Of a stretch of 64,000 nt of DNA, positions 1-10,819 are shown piece by piece. A program made the position numbers and the translations under genes. The notes under the pieces were generated by a model that saw only the letters and a list, made by a program, of their open reading frames with translations, was not told the origin of the DNA and ran no database searches. The DNA is from Mimachlamys varia (lineage: Eukaryota; Mollusca; Bivalvia; Pectinida; Pectinidae): positions 30,509,465-30,573,464 of the forward strand of contig OX392536.1 of assembly GCA_947623455.1 (NCBI GenBank), read 5' to 3'. Positions within the stretch are counted from its first letter, which is position 1. Each line of letters opens with the position of its first letter.

Positions 1-580
1 GAAAATCCCGAGGCCCCTGACGATGAACGATCATCACCAAGGCCGATCACTTCTGCAGTCAAATCAATCTTTGTTGAGATTTCCCCAGTTGTATTTTCTT
101 GTTTCAAACTCCCGGAAGGGTCTCCACTTTGTTGTCGAGATAAAGATCCCGGTCTGGAACTGTAGTATAGCTCAGTACCTCTCGGGCTGTTAAGTGGAGC
201 CGTTTTAGCTCTCTGTCGAGTCGGACGCGTGGCAGTAGACGGATTCGCGGCCAATTTTATTCTCGCCGAATTCACCCTCTTTTGAGTTTTTATGTGATCA
301 ATATAACCGGACTTCCGTCCTGGGAATATCGGTCGCCGCGTGTTTGGAGGATTGCTGGTTCGAGTTTCCCCTTGTCGTGGACTTCCAGCAAGATATGCCC
401 TCGGAGACGGTCGTGCATTAGTGTCGCCCTGAGACCTTGGTGACGTCATAGGTCTTGGCGTTCTTGGTGTGCGCGGTCGGTCGTCTATGTAAACTTCCTG
501 TTCCTCGGAGTCCAGCGGACTGCGTGTCGTCAACTGGTATCTTGGAGGCATCTTCTGCCATAACGACCAGGCAGTCATAT
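1..580 (-). CDS. Exon of an unrecognised basic Pro/Arg/Ser-rich protein (partial, runs off the left edge)
   Basis: One minus-strand frame is open from about 578 to base 1, about 190 codons with no stop. Two in-frame ATGs are available, at 576-578 and 549-551; the second starts MPPRYQLTTRSPLDSEEQE. The product is rich in Pro, Arg, Ser and Thr, with TPRTPRP and SPR repeats, and looks disordered. I recognise no domain. The exon seems to begin after a pyrimidine-rich acceptor (TTTATTTACAG) ending at 581, so an upstream exon or 5'UTR probably lies to the right. The acceptor sits inside a 60-bp tandem repeat (see 571-745). GC content and codon use look more coding than the flanking AT-rich DNA. Length, lack of stops and composition support a real exon. 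Function unknown. Confidence 0.6.
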
Positions 581-745
581 CTGTAAATAAAATACCATAT
601 AATAATTTCTTCAGTTTTAAAAATGACCTGGCAGTCATATCTGTAAATAAAATACCATATAATAGTTTCTTCAATTTTTAAAACGACCAGATAGTCATAT
701 CTGTAAATAAAATACCATATCATAATTTCTTCTTTTTTAAATGCC
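571..745. repeat. 60-bp minisatellite, 3 copies, spanning the acceptor of the left-edge exon
   Basis: Units start at 571, 631 and 691. On the minus strand each unit carries the same pyrimidine-rich stretch, TTATTTACAG acceptor and following ATATGACTG, so three copies of the intron-exon junction stand in a row. A 101-codon open frame over the array (418-723) is partly an effect of the 60-bp (20-codon) period. Confidence 0.8.
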
Positions 746-2590
746 TAACCTCTGTTATGGCGGATAAATAAGAAGGATCCGTGGAGTTTTAAGAAATTGC
801 GCTGTCCAGGCTTTTCCCGAAGTCATTAAAACCAGAGACATATAAAGCTTTATACGTTTCTGATAAAACCCCTTAAAGATAGTTTTAAAATAGTTCATGT
901 AGACAGCAGCCTCCTTTATATAAATCTAGAGAGACCCTTTAAGGAAATACATAACATTTAACAGTGTTATATCGTGGTGTGTCTTTATTGTTATAATGTA
1001 TACTGTGTTGTCGTTATTGTGATACTGTATATCATACCGTGTTTTAGGTCATGTGACCCAAGGGGACCTTGGATAGAATGCTACAAACTTTCCTCATTTC
1101 AATGACATTGACCTACTTTTAAGGTCACATGGGTCAAATGTTTGAAACATGAAACAATCTTTTCTCAATAAAGGTCCAGGGTAGATGGTATTTGGTTTAT
1201 GCGAGATGATAGTTTAAAAACAGTGATAATACTTTTACCGCAGCTTTCTTTATTTTACGCAAGGGCGGCTTATTGTGCGTGTCATCAATATAAAAAATCA
1301 TTTTTGATGAGCGGTGAAGAAAATACCTCAGGTTTAGTGAAAGTGAAAAGTTGGTGAAAAAAAGAAACAAAAAAATTGTTCACTTTTAAGACAATATGTT
1401 TGTCGATATTACACATGGAAAACGGGTCTACGGTATCATGAAGTTCCTGAACCAACTTAATATACGTGATATCCGTACAGTTTGGTGGCAGACCTACATA
1501 TATATTTTAGTTTACCCACCGAAATACCTTTCTAAATATAACACGACGAGTCGACAAATCAACTTCAACAAATATTGGATGTTTATTCCTAATTGGTAGC
1601 ATTCTGCTTCAATAGCAGCGATATTATCCTAATATTTGTTTAAATCTTTTCAGAAAATGTAACTGATCTTTCTGTGTATAACATATCGTTAAATCATGTA
1701 TTGATATACTTGGTGTTCAAACAAATCTTTCGTTAGAGAATATAACACTTTGGCGATAAAGTATTCAGTGTATTCTAGTATATACTACTGAAACGAAAAG
1801 CAAATATTGAATGTACAAAGGGAGACTACTGCTGTGATGTCAAACTTCATGGGGAAGATGATCTATATCTGTCAATCTATGAAGATTGTAATGTAAAATT
1901 TAAAATTTACACCACTCCACACAAACACCCTCCTAAGTTCAGACATTTAAACCGGTGCGCACTCGCCAACGGTGACACATGTCACTTTAAACAGTATGTA
2001 TATACATGTACGTACAATGTAGTGTGGAATGTTTACTCAGCTATAAAACAATAGACGTATGTATGATCTGTGTCAACACCACGTACCATTACTGGGATAT
2101 AATAGACCGTCAGCCTTCACACGGCCTCTCCATGTGTAAATAGTGCTAGGAACAGTATTATAAAAAACAGTAAAATTTACCATTCTACTATAAGCCTTAA
2201 CATTACAGCTTATAGACTTCAAAAAACCTGATATTGAAAAAATACCACATGTGTATAGCTACATGAAATTAATATCAGGGATACTTTTCAATGATATTGA
2301 TGTCAGGTAAACAATTCTCATGCTGTTTGGTAACATGGTATTTTTCCCCGATAATTGTGAAAATGTCAAACACCAAAATAAAAGTGAACACAACATGAGG
2401 GTGTTGGGCTATTTTAGTACACCACATGATAATCTTTGACAGCTGATTGGAAATGTAGTTAAAAGTGACACCTTTCCTATATTTTCTTACATCTCGTCAC
2501 CAGGTCAACGATTGGTTATTACACGTATTGTTGTATTAAATGACAGTGAAATATGAAATTATGTAAAATGGTGGCCAAAATCTTTTAAGT
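746..2590. other. Gene-poor AT-rich stretch
   Basis: No open frame with recognisable protein features. The longest, 1396-1599 (+), has no family resemblance. This may be intron or promoter DNA of the left-edge minus-strand gene. Confidence 0.4.
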
Positions 2591-2686
2591 GCGGGGGTAT
2601 CTCAATGGTGAAGGAAACCGGAGAAATCGAAGAAAACCCTTGGTGATAGACAAACGCGCTTTCCACTGCGCCGCCCAACCACTCAT
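2591..2686 (-). mobile_element. tRNA-derived SINE fragment
   Basis: Read on the minus strand it has a GGCGGCGCAGTGG head resembling an A box. It then has CTATCACCAAGG and the CTCCGGTTTCCT body shared with the SINE copies at 28325, 31545 and 48455. The copy is truncated and diverged. Confidence 0.5.
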
Positions 2687-2739
2687 TATAAAGAATAATA
2701 AGGTGAATGTATTGTAATGTTACTGGACTAGTATCCTCT

Positions 2740-3085
2740 ATACCCAGGGTTTACGCTCATCTACGCTCTATTGATATGTCCTCGATATCCAGCAGTAACG
2801 CTAATCTACGCTCTATTGAGATGTCCTTGATATCCAGCAGTTACGCTAATCTACGCTCTATTGAGATGTCCTCGATATCCAGGGGTTACGCTCATCAACG
2901 CTCTATTGAGATGTCCTCGATATCCAGGGGTTATGCTCATCAACGCTCTATTGATATGTCCTCGATATCCAGGGGTTTCGTACGCTCAACTACGCTCTCT
3001 TCGATATCCAGGGGTTAAGCTTATCTACGCTCTATTGAGAGCGTAGATGAGCGTACGAAACCCCTGGATATCGAGGATGCTGGAC
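2740..3085. repeat. 45-bp minisatellite ending in an inverted copy (foldback)
   Basis: Units begin at 2761, 2806, 2851, 2896 and 2941 with CTACGCTCTATTGA and contain CTCGATATCCAG, followed by a shortened copy. At about 3030-3041 the sequence turns around, and 3034-3082 is the reverse complement of the last units. The 45-bp period gives open frames of 15-residue repeats (2707-3018), which I read as a side effect of the period. A related foldback lies at 63488-63605. Confidence 0.75.
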
Positions 3086-3234
3086 TGGCTACTGGTCAGT
3101 CGTAAGTACCTTATATCGCATGTAGGATTACCTGTATGTCGATTACAGGTAGGGTTGATTTATCAGACAGGACTTTCTGTTCTCATCAAATATTAATCAG
3201 TGGTGATAACTTCAGGTACAGCATTGTGTGAACC

Positions 3235-3565
3235 ACGGACAGAATAATGCCTAATATAGAATAGTGTATCAATTATAGACAAAATGCTTGCCAAATATAG
3301 CATTGTGTTCCACTATCAGAAAATATACTAAATACATCAATGTAATACATACAATTTGATATATACCAACTATGGCATTAAAATATGTTTCAATTATAAG
3401 ACAGAATACACACCAAATTTAGCATCATGTTCCACTATCAGAAAATATACATCATAGTAATACATAGAATTTCATAATACCAAGTATAGCAGTGTGTATT
3501 AATTATAGACAGAATACATGCAAAATCTAATTAACAGAAAATATACTAACTACATCATATTAACA
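3235..3565. repeat. Diverged AT-rich tandem repeat, about 120 bp per unit
   Basis: The words AGACAGAATACA and ATCAGAAAATATAC recur with about 100-125 bp spacing, three diverged copies. Confidence 0.5.
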
Positions 3566-6500
3566 CTACCAAAGGGTATACATGTATATCAACTAATAAA
3601 ATTGTTGACACATATATGCATTATCTATAAAAGTGATTTGAATGAAAATGAGATACCACTTATAAATTGTATTACAAAATTCCATTGCAATTGCGATACT
3701 TTGCATCGAATAGAGTTTCCTTTTATTCAAGTAATTCAAGTTCAAAGAGACATCTTTTAACGTAATAGAAGATTTTTAGATGTTTAAAAATAATATCCAA
3801 TTAAGGTAGTGTAGAAATATGATAGATGTCTCATTTTAAAGTATATTTATGTTTTGTTTGTAAGATTATTTTCATAACTAAGGTGATAATTCAAAATTTA
3901 AGCTTCATGATTTTACGACTTCATAAAGCGTTCTGCCTATTTTAAACAAAATACATACACATATTATGTACATTGTATAATTCTCTTGTCAATCATAGCC
4001 CGAATGTGTACATGCTATAGCATGCAGTTAAGGTTTCAAAATATACTGAGACGTACATAATATGAATGGACGACATTCAGTTGTTGTTGTACATAGAATT
4101 TAACAGAGTATTGTTGTTCAAATCCACTGTAAGAGATATATAAATAGATAAATCGATATTGTGTTTCTCAATTAGCGAAACCAAATAGTTCCCATGATAT
4201 TAGAGGAACACTTTCCAGCATCATCAGCATCGTTAATGCTGGAATAATATTAATGATCAAAACATAGATAAGTTTACGATCAGGTACAACCCTAAATTAC
4301 AGGTGTAAGAACAGGTAAGTGTGCGTTACGTACCTTTCTCACGAGACACAGAGGTAGCCGGCAGGTGTATGCTGTACAGATGCATATTGTTTCCCACCGT
4401 TCTGTTACGGCGCTATTTCATTTATGGTGTATTACCTGTGTACAGGTATAGTACAATGTGTATATATCCAATTATTAATTTACGGTTTGACGGTCCAATA
4501 GCTCAGCTTCCTCAGCTCCGACTGTCTACACAGGTACTCGGTTGACAGACCCGAGGACCGCTGAGCATCAGCATGTTTTAGTACGTATACCACACAATAA
4601 ACTAAGTCCGTGGTCTTACTTCCGTGAATATACGTACAACTGTATGTACATTCAGGACAAGAGGATGGCAACCGACAATATAGCTCCTGGCATTGTCTCC
4701 TCATTATTTAGAGTTCCCATCTAAGCTTAGTGTCCTAGTGCATGCAATGCGCACGAATATTATCATTAAACCCCATCGGAATATATTTCTATCTCTATAT
4801 ACATTTGTACCACACGGAAACTGGTATATGTGTTATTTTACTAATTCTGTTCTTTTTATCTAGGAAAAACAGAATTAATGCCTGGTAACAATGCTCAAAA
4901 CAATTAGTTTTTAGATTGTAGAGCGCAAATGCTAAGTAAAACAGTAAAAATCGTTGCAGTAAGAAAACATTGTAAGAAAATGATAAACAGTTCAATACAC
5001 ATTCGAGGATACACCCCGACAATACAGTGCCCTTTAACCCCTATTTATCTTTACTGTTTCGAAGATAAAAGTAATCTTGTTATTTAAAGTAAGTTCTTTA
5101 AAGATGACTGCCCCTTGTGGTTAATACGAGGGCCATGTCAAAGTTGACAACGGGTGGATATATTTATTAGGTACTATCATTCTTGTAGTAATCGTTTGAA
5201 GGGCGGATCTTTAAAGTCTAGTTAGCTTTATGAATTAAAATAAGGTGTTTAAGTACAGTGAGAATTTACGGATTCGCCGGTATGGTGCTGTATGGAATGC
5301 AGCTAACAATACATGGACCGTTTATTTCCAGGTGACACTTCAACATGTTGAACAAGAAAAGCCCTGTGTCCCTTTCTTATAAGTTTAATACACATGTATT
5401 CTTTATTAGATCCATAAACAAAATTGTATGGAGTTTATAGATATCTATAAACTTGGTGTTGAACGATACAGTTCGTTGACAGAGTTTTGTTAGCTTCACA
5501 CTGCATTAACAAACAAGCTATGGGTAACATCAAATGATTTTTTCGTAATGCTCCGTTTAAATAATGAATCTTTATTAAACAGAATTTTAAATTTTGATTT
5601 TTATTGCACTTGAAACAGTCCATAAAGCTAACCATGCGTTGTGTTGACGGTGGTAGTGAGGGACAATGGATGTTGAGGTAAAGGAATGCTCTAACACGTT
5701 AGACCTGCAGACCTACATGTACTAGCCTATAATGGTAAATTTCTGAAATATATATCATATACACTTCATTATGTCCTAAAATCTAAATCAGCCTTTCTAC
5801 CGAAGGGTCAGCTGAAGGTTAAAGTATCGATATAATCTCACAACGGCTCCTTTATGTTTTTCTATAAATACAAAATGTAATTTAGATCTTAACTCTTAAT
5901 AAATCTCTATAGCATGCCACAAACTCATTTTCTAACAGAGAAAAATAGAAAATTCAAAATAATGCATCTCCTCTGCGTAATGAGATTTGAACTATGTATA
6001 CAGTGTTAATGGTTGGTGTTTCAACATTTCGGATGGGATACATATCACAAACAGCAATATTGAGTAAACTGATCGGAAATAGACAACACCTGCCTATTGT
6101 TGTCATAGCAAGGACAGTAAATATATAACAGAAAGATGTGAAATACAGACAACAGTGGGTTAATAAATGATGTTTTTACAGGCAAAAATAACATTATCAC
6201 GGTTACGCCTATATTAATGGTCGTTCAATGAAAAATGTTAGAATACTAAATCGGCAATTTTGAGAAAAAAATGTGTCAGAAATGAAAAAGAAATAATTGA
6301 AATATGTAATCGTGCAGGCTACAGTTCTTACTTAAGCTTGCAAATTGACAAAAAAGTTATTCTTTTCAATATTGAAACGTCTGAAGATGTGTCGAATCTT
6401 AACAATGTTCTGTATTCAGTTAAATTCCCATCAGTAAGTGAACAGTCGCTACATAGGAACACGTTTACCCCACTTCAAAGTTGTATTGTACCCGTTTCAA

Positions 6501-6720
6501 CTTTAATCCCTGGTTTTATTTCAAGTGTAAATCTGAAAATAATTTTCCAATTTTCGACTTTCTAAAGCAGCACAGATTGATTGTGTACTTTAAGTTGGGT
6601 TTACAAGATGATAATTCCCATAATATGTATATTACACCGGTTTGAACACTGTCATCACAAGCGAGCAGGTGTGTGGTAGTTGATGCAAAGAAAAATGATG
6701 TAGAAATGAGTTGAAGGATT
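3566..6720. other. Non-coding stretch, nothing recognised
   Basis: Short open frames occur (3518-3760, 4321-4704 on both strands, 6260-6565), none with a known motif or an intron context I can support. An imperfect hairpin around CAGCATCATCAGCATCG lies near 4215-4245. Confidence 0.4.
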
Positions 6721-6729
6721 AGTCAAAAG

Positions 6730-6850
6730 GCACACAAGAAACACCTTTATAATTGGGGGAAATCTACATTCGAGTCTAGTAATGAATTAAGCTGCATCAT
6801 ACACCTGTTTAGTCCTTCAAGGACTCGTCAGTGATGTCAAGCAATGGCCT
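6730..6850 (-). repeat. Dispersed repeat with a decayed hammerhead core
   Basis: On the minus strand, CATCA, CTGACGA and a GTCC/GGAC stem are present. The invariant GAA after stem II reads TAA (G12 changed), so it should not cleave. The flank on its lower-coordinate side, with CACCTTTATAAT, matches that of the array at 7125-7200. Both are probably copies of one element. Confidence 0.6.
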
Positions 6851-7238
6851 AAAGGGTGAAGCCTGAAAGCTCGAGGTGACTGATTAAACAAAACCAACCG
6901 AAAGAAATATCCGAATCGAGACAGCCATATACATTTTAATTCAATAAATTTCATAATTTTCAAATATTAAACAATTTAAAATGAATATCAAGAACACGTG
7001 TGCATTCTGAATCCCTTCATTATTGGAATGAATTAAAATGAGACATGCGGGTTACAGCAAATCTCGGGGACTTATAATCCGCCAGTAGTGTCTACCACCT
7101 ACATTGTACGATATCTTAGACACACCACACGAGAAAAGCACCTTTATAATCATTACTAGAATACAGTCGAGACAAATGAACTGTACCATACATGTAAACT
7201 GTTTTGTCCTTTTAGGCCTCTCAGTGATGCTACACCAT

Positions 7239-7291
7239 ACAGCAGTTTCGTCCTTCTTTGACTCGTCAGTGATGTTACACCAAACAGCTGT
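7239..7291 (-). ncRNA. Hammerhead self-cleaving ribozyme, second copy
   Basis: Layout as at 7362-7414 but with H17 = U (GUU triplet), stem I loop UAA, a weaker stem II (GUC/GAC with a longer loop), and one mismatch in stem III (ACUGCUGU on the 3' side). CUGACGA and GAA are intact. If both copies cleave, the RNA released between them is about 123 nt. A third candidate at 7446-7495 has a GUC site but a stem I of only two pairs. Confidence 0.65.
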
Positions 7292-7361
7292 TTCGTCCTT
7301 CTAGGACACCATGCTACACCATACAGCTGTTTCGTCCTTCTAGGACACCATGCTACACCAT

Positions 7362-7414
7362 ACAGCTGTTTCGTCCTTTTAGGACTCGTCAGTGATGCTA
7401 CACCATACAGCTGT
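7362..7414 (-). ncRNA. Hammerhead self-cleaving ribozyme (type III layout)
   Basis: All conserved elements are present in order on the minus strand. The 5' side of stem III is ACAGCUGU, then H17 = A. Stem I is UGGUG/CAUCA with loop UAG. The C3-A9 box is CUGACGA. Stem II is GUCC/GGAC with loop UAAAA. G12-A14 is GAA, and the 3' side of stem III is again ACAGCUGU, which is self-complementary and so pairs with the 5' copy over 8 bp. A15.1-U16.1 and G10.1-C11.1 are as required. Predicted cleavage follows the GUA triplet, between 7406 and 7405. H17 is usually C; A is tolerated, often with slower cleavage. The motif is known from retrozymes and Penelope-like elements; activity here is inferred. Confidence 0.85.
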
Positions 7415-7496
7415 TTCGTCCTTCTAAGACACCATGCTACACCATACAGCTGTTTCGTCCTTTTAGGACTCGTCAGTGATGTTACACAGACAATTC

Positions 7497-7744
7497 CAAA
7501 GAATTCAAAATAATTTAGGTGTGGACCAATAAAACAACAAGCCGAAGTTAGGCGACAGTTCAAAATGTATGCATGTTTACAAATACCGAGTTTCAAATGC
7601 TGCTGTACCGATACGCACGTAAGAATCCATATTAAAATATCTGATATCAGCTATTATTAACTAAATCTATAAATATGATAAGATATTTGGCTTGATTTTT
7701 GCTTATTGTTTTGCCGAAAGTTACAGTGTATGTATATTGGGCCT
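7497..7744. mobile_element. Partial copy of the TTAA-flanked MITE family
   Basis: Matches 12285-12511 through words such as GAATTCAAAATAAT and CTGCTGCTGTACCGATA. It ends in ATATTGGGCCT followed by TTAA (7745-7748). The other terminal repeat is missing; the hammerhead array lies directly beside the broken end. Confidence 0.6.
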
Positions 7745-7749
7745 TTAAA

Positions 7750-8870
7750 ATCGCTTGCCACTACTATTACATGTATGCATTAAATATTTTCTAGTTTGGT
7801 GAGACATTTCACCCGCTAGTATGATATGAATTAAAACACATTAAGCATATACATGTACATGATACTAAACCGCACTACACAAATGAATATGTTGTCAAAT
7901 ATTAAGTATATTTATCAAATGAATGTACAATGTATTATGCACATATCATTACCTTAAAAATATTTTCACGTGTGATTGATCGTGTTAAATTTACCTTCTG
8001 GACCAAGCACGAGTCGAATAATCTGTTTCTCCATTGCAGTAGCCCTCATGTAACGAATTCCACATCGTAATGCATATTTAAGACAAAATAAGACGTAATT
8101 TTCATTATTAATATCCCACACGTTACCACGACTTGCTCACACCGACATATGTGTGACTTATGTTTAGATTGTAATAGGTATGTCAGTCAGAGCCTTAATA
8201 CGGCAATATCTGTCTATAGGGGACTTAGGAACCAAGCATGTCGAATAAGTCCAGTTAACACCTAGTAAACATCACCTAAAGTATTGTCAACTTCTCCAGG
8301 TTTCAAATTATTATTTGCCAATAACATTTATATTTTCTGATAGAAGCTTTTCATAATGTGTGCTACATTACTCATTCATAATTAATTTACAATAAAATAT
8401 CTTACTTTCTTTTTTCAATTTTAAAAATGGGTATGATTTAATATTTTATTAAAGCTTGCCTGTTAGTATGTAAGTAGACTTTTTGGCTGAGCTGTAAGTT
8501 TTTATACAATGACCCTTCAATAGCAGAGCCCTGGACGTTAATTAAATTACAAAGGCTAGGTGGGGATACTACTTAATCATACAATATGACGGGTGTATTG
8601 TGGTGGGTATTAGGAACCTCAATACACCGTCACAGCTGGGTATACAATGTCGTCTAACACACTGACCCACACATACACCCCTATATATACACTCAAATGA
8701 ATGACGTTGCATAATTAGTCGATCACGTGATATCATGAAAACTGACATTTAATTCCTAATGATAATTTGAAAGAATATGTTGTTTTAGCTGTCATATAAT
8801 CATCTTTGGTATACCTATCGTAGAGTGCTATGTCATTCTACAACATTTACAGTATAGTCTAAGGAGTGTG
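7750..8870. other. AT-rich stretch, nothing recognised
   Basis: No long open frame, RNA gene or repeat that I can support. Confidence 0.35.
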
Positions 8871-8879
8871 ACCTAGATT

Positions 8880-9060
8880 TACATGGCGGGTAATGTCGAT
8901 GAAGCAAAAGAGGTTTATTCTTCCGGAACACCCGGTCTTGTTATATTTTAGTTTTTCAAGGATTTCCGTGCATTTTTTCCCTTTTGTTATATTTTGTCCA
9001 AAGATTAATCGATTTTAAATTCGGATTATAGTTTAGTTGTCGCTTGGGTATTCCTGATTT
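8880..9060. repeat. Dispersed repeat, empty-site paralogue of 10365-10810
   Basis: Words such as TGTCGATGAAG, TTCTTCCGGAACACC and ATTAATCGATTT line up in order with 10380-10430 and 10683-10790. The only large gap is the 257-bp element inserted at 10426. Confidence 0.6.
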
Positions 9061-9734
9061 TTCTGCTGCCACAAAACAAAATCACAAATAAAGAATATTA
9101 AAAATGACAAAACTTTATCGATGACTCCAACATTGGCAGTATTTGGCAAAACAAAAATTGAGAAAATCTATCTAGAAAAGTACCTTCTGTGCTGATTGAA
9201 AAAAAAAAAATGTTTTCTGTGAACAGAATCTTAAAAGTGTGCCCCTTTTCCTGTAAACCTGGTCTAATATATACAATATATCTAAATTATTCCTACAGGA
9301 CTATGCATATCACTTCGGGAATTTTATGATTCAGTGGTACATACTCGACCTAATCATAAACCTTCAAACTGTAAGTATTATATTGACTAAGTAATAATGG
9401 ACACAACTTGTGCTAACGGTCAGACAATTATATCTCTATGTTACTATATGACGTTACGTCCAGATGTATCTTGTAGTCAGAACAGTCACTCTGACCGATT
9501 TCACTACACACCAGCAGTTGTATAGAAGTTAACAAAACACGAAAGCGGTTGTAAACTAATAATGTTTTATATTTTGTTCTTCAATTTAGACAGCACTTTA
9601 TTCAATAAACAAACTTATATACGGTATTAGATTAATTAATGTTACATCTAAATTCATTAATTAAAGAGGTTTTATGCACCTGACCCTTCTGTTTCTACAT
9701 TTGTTTAGACAATTTGGATTCCCACCTTTTGTCC

Positions 9735-9865
9735 CTAGCATCACTGAAGAGTCCTAGAAGGACGAAACAGTCTAATGATGCAGTTTCATTCATTTTTTTC
9801 GGCATACTGTATCTATTACCAAATTGAAAAGGTGCAGCATATGTGTGTGTTACGTCATCTTTAAT
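9735..9865 (+). repeat. Hammerhead half-site next to a dispersed repeat
   Basis: Plus strand: CATCA, CTGAAGA, a GTCC/GGAC stem with loop TAGAA, then GAA and ACAG. The expected 5' half of stem I is not seen, so a complete fold is doubtful. The following sequence (9770-9865, with TTTTTTCGGCATACTGTATC) recurs at 56705-56790. Confidence 0.5.
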
Positions 9866-10364
9866 CAGGGTTCGCCTGGTTTTTTTTTTTTTATAAATGG
9901 AGTCTTTTTTTTCTTAAACTTTTGCATAGTGTAATTGGAGATCCTGAAAATTATTTAGGTCTTTTTCAGTTTCTATGCTTGAAAAAAGGTATAGGGACGG
10001 CTTTAACGCACACTGTTAATACAGAGTAGAGCTAGAGGAATGGGAAGACATGCTAAGATTTAGTATATATTCGTTTCAAATGATTCACAAAATGAATTGA
10101 GTACAGATCCAACACAGATATCCGAAACAATGAATAAGCTAAGTTGAAATATACTGAAGAAACTATAGTAAGGATAATCAAATTCCTGGTCGACAATATC
10201 TTTGTGCAAAATTTATGGTCGCCATCATTGTCTCATTGAGAAATATTATCTTTAAGTTAAATGAAGATGAACGTTTTTGATTATGTTCATTAGTATGCTT
10301 AGTTGTTGTGATTGGCAATGCTGACTCGGTTTTCATTTTGAGGATGTTTACATGGATGTGACCA

Positions 10365-10810
10365 AGATCTATATGGTGGGTGTCGTCGATGAAGGAGAAG
10401 ACGTTTACTCTTCTGGAACACCTGGGCCCGTATTCATGAAACCGTTCTCATGCTCAAGCATGAATTCTGTGCTCAAGCCAGCTTTCTTGAAACTCTCCTT
10501 AATCATGTCGAGGAGTCAAAACATGTAAATGTTGAAAACAGTTTTTGGCTTCATGTCTTTTCAACTTTTTTCCAAAATTTTGACAAAGTTAGATTTTTTA
10601 AATTATTTATGGCCAGGACAAGATATAAGGCTTGAGCACGAAATCCATGCTTGAGTATGAGAACGGTTTCATGAATACGGGCCCTGGTCTTATTGTCATG
10701 TACTTTACCAGGGGTCTCCATGTAAATCTTTCCTTTTTTCATATTTTGCCTCTAGATTTAATCGATTTGAGTTCGGATTATGGCTTTGTTAACGCTTTGG
10801 TATTCTTTAA
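10365..10810. repeat. Dispersed repeat interrupted by a MITE
   Basis: Second copy of the 8880-9060 repeat, split by the element at 10426-10682. Confidence 0.55.
10426..10682. mobile_element. 257-bp TIR element (MITE) with 5-bp TSD
   Basis: Terminal inverted repeats begin GCCCGTATTCATGAAACCG and extend through TCTCATGCTCAAGCATG with few mismatches. CCTGG flanks both sides (10421-10425 and 10683-10687). The paralogous repeat at about 8930 has one CCCGG at the matching point, which acts as an empty site. No transposase is present. Confidence 0.8.
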
Positions 10811-10819
10811 TTCTCTTAT

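Larger units (their letters stand above)
7200..7495 (-). repeat. Tandem array of about 7 hammerhead-ribozyme units, roughly 38-45 bp each
   Basis: Minus-strand units share GGACGAAACAG and TGGTGTAGCAT. Some carry the full CTGACGA box; others have a short deletion that turns CATCACTGACGAGTCC into CATGGTGTCC. The two best ribozymes, 7362-7414 and 7239-7291, are listed separately. Open frames across this array (7156-7596) follow from the repetition and are not called as genes. Confidence 0.8.

Noticed and set aside
2707..3018. 103-codon frame of 15-residue repeats
   Set aside because: The 45-bp minisatellite period is a multiple of three, so an open frame is expected by chance.
7156..7596. 146-codon frame with TKQLYGVA repeats
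   Set aside because: It is the hammerhead array read as protein; the RNA motif explains the conserved words better.
9741..9790. Complete hammerhead on the plus strand
   Set aside because: Core boxes are there, but no 5' stem I partner and no convincing cleavage triplet; listed only as a remnant.
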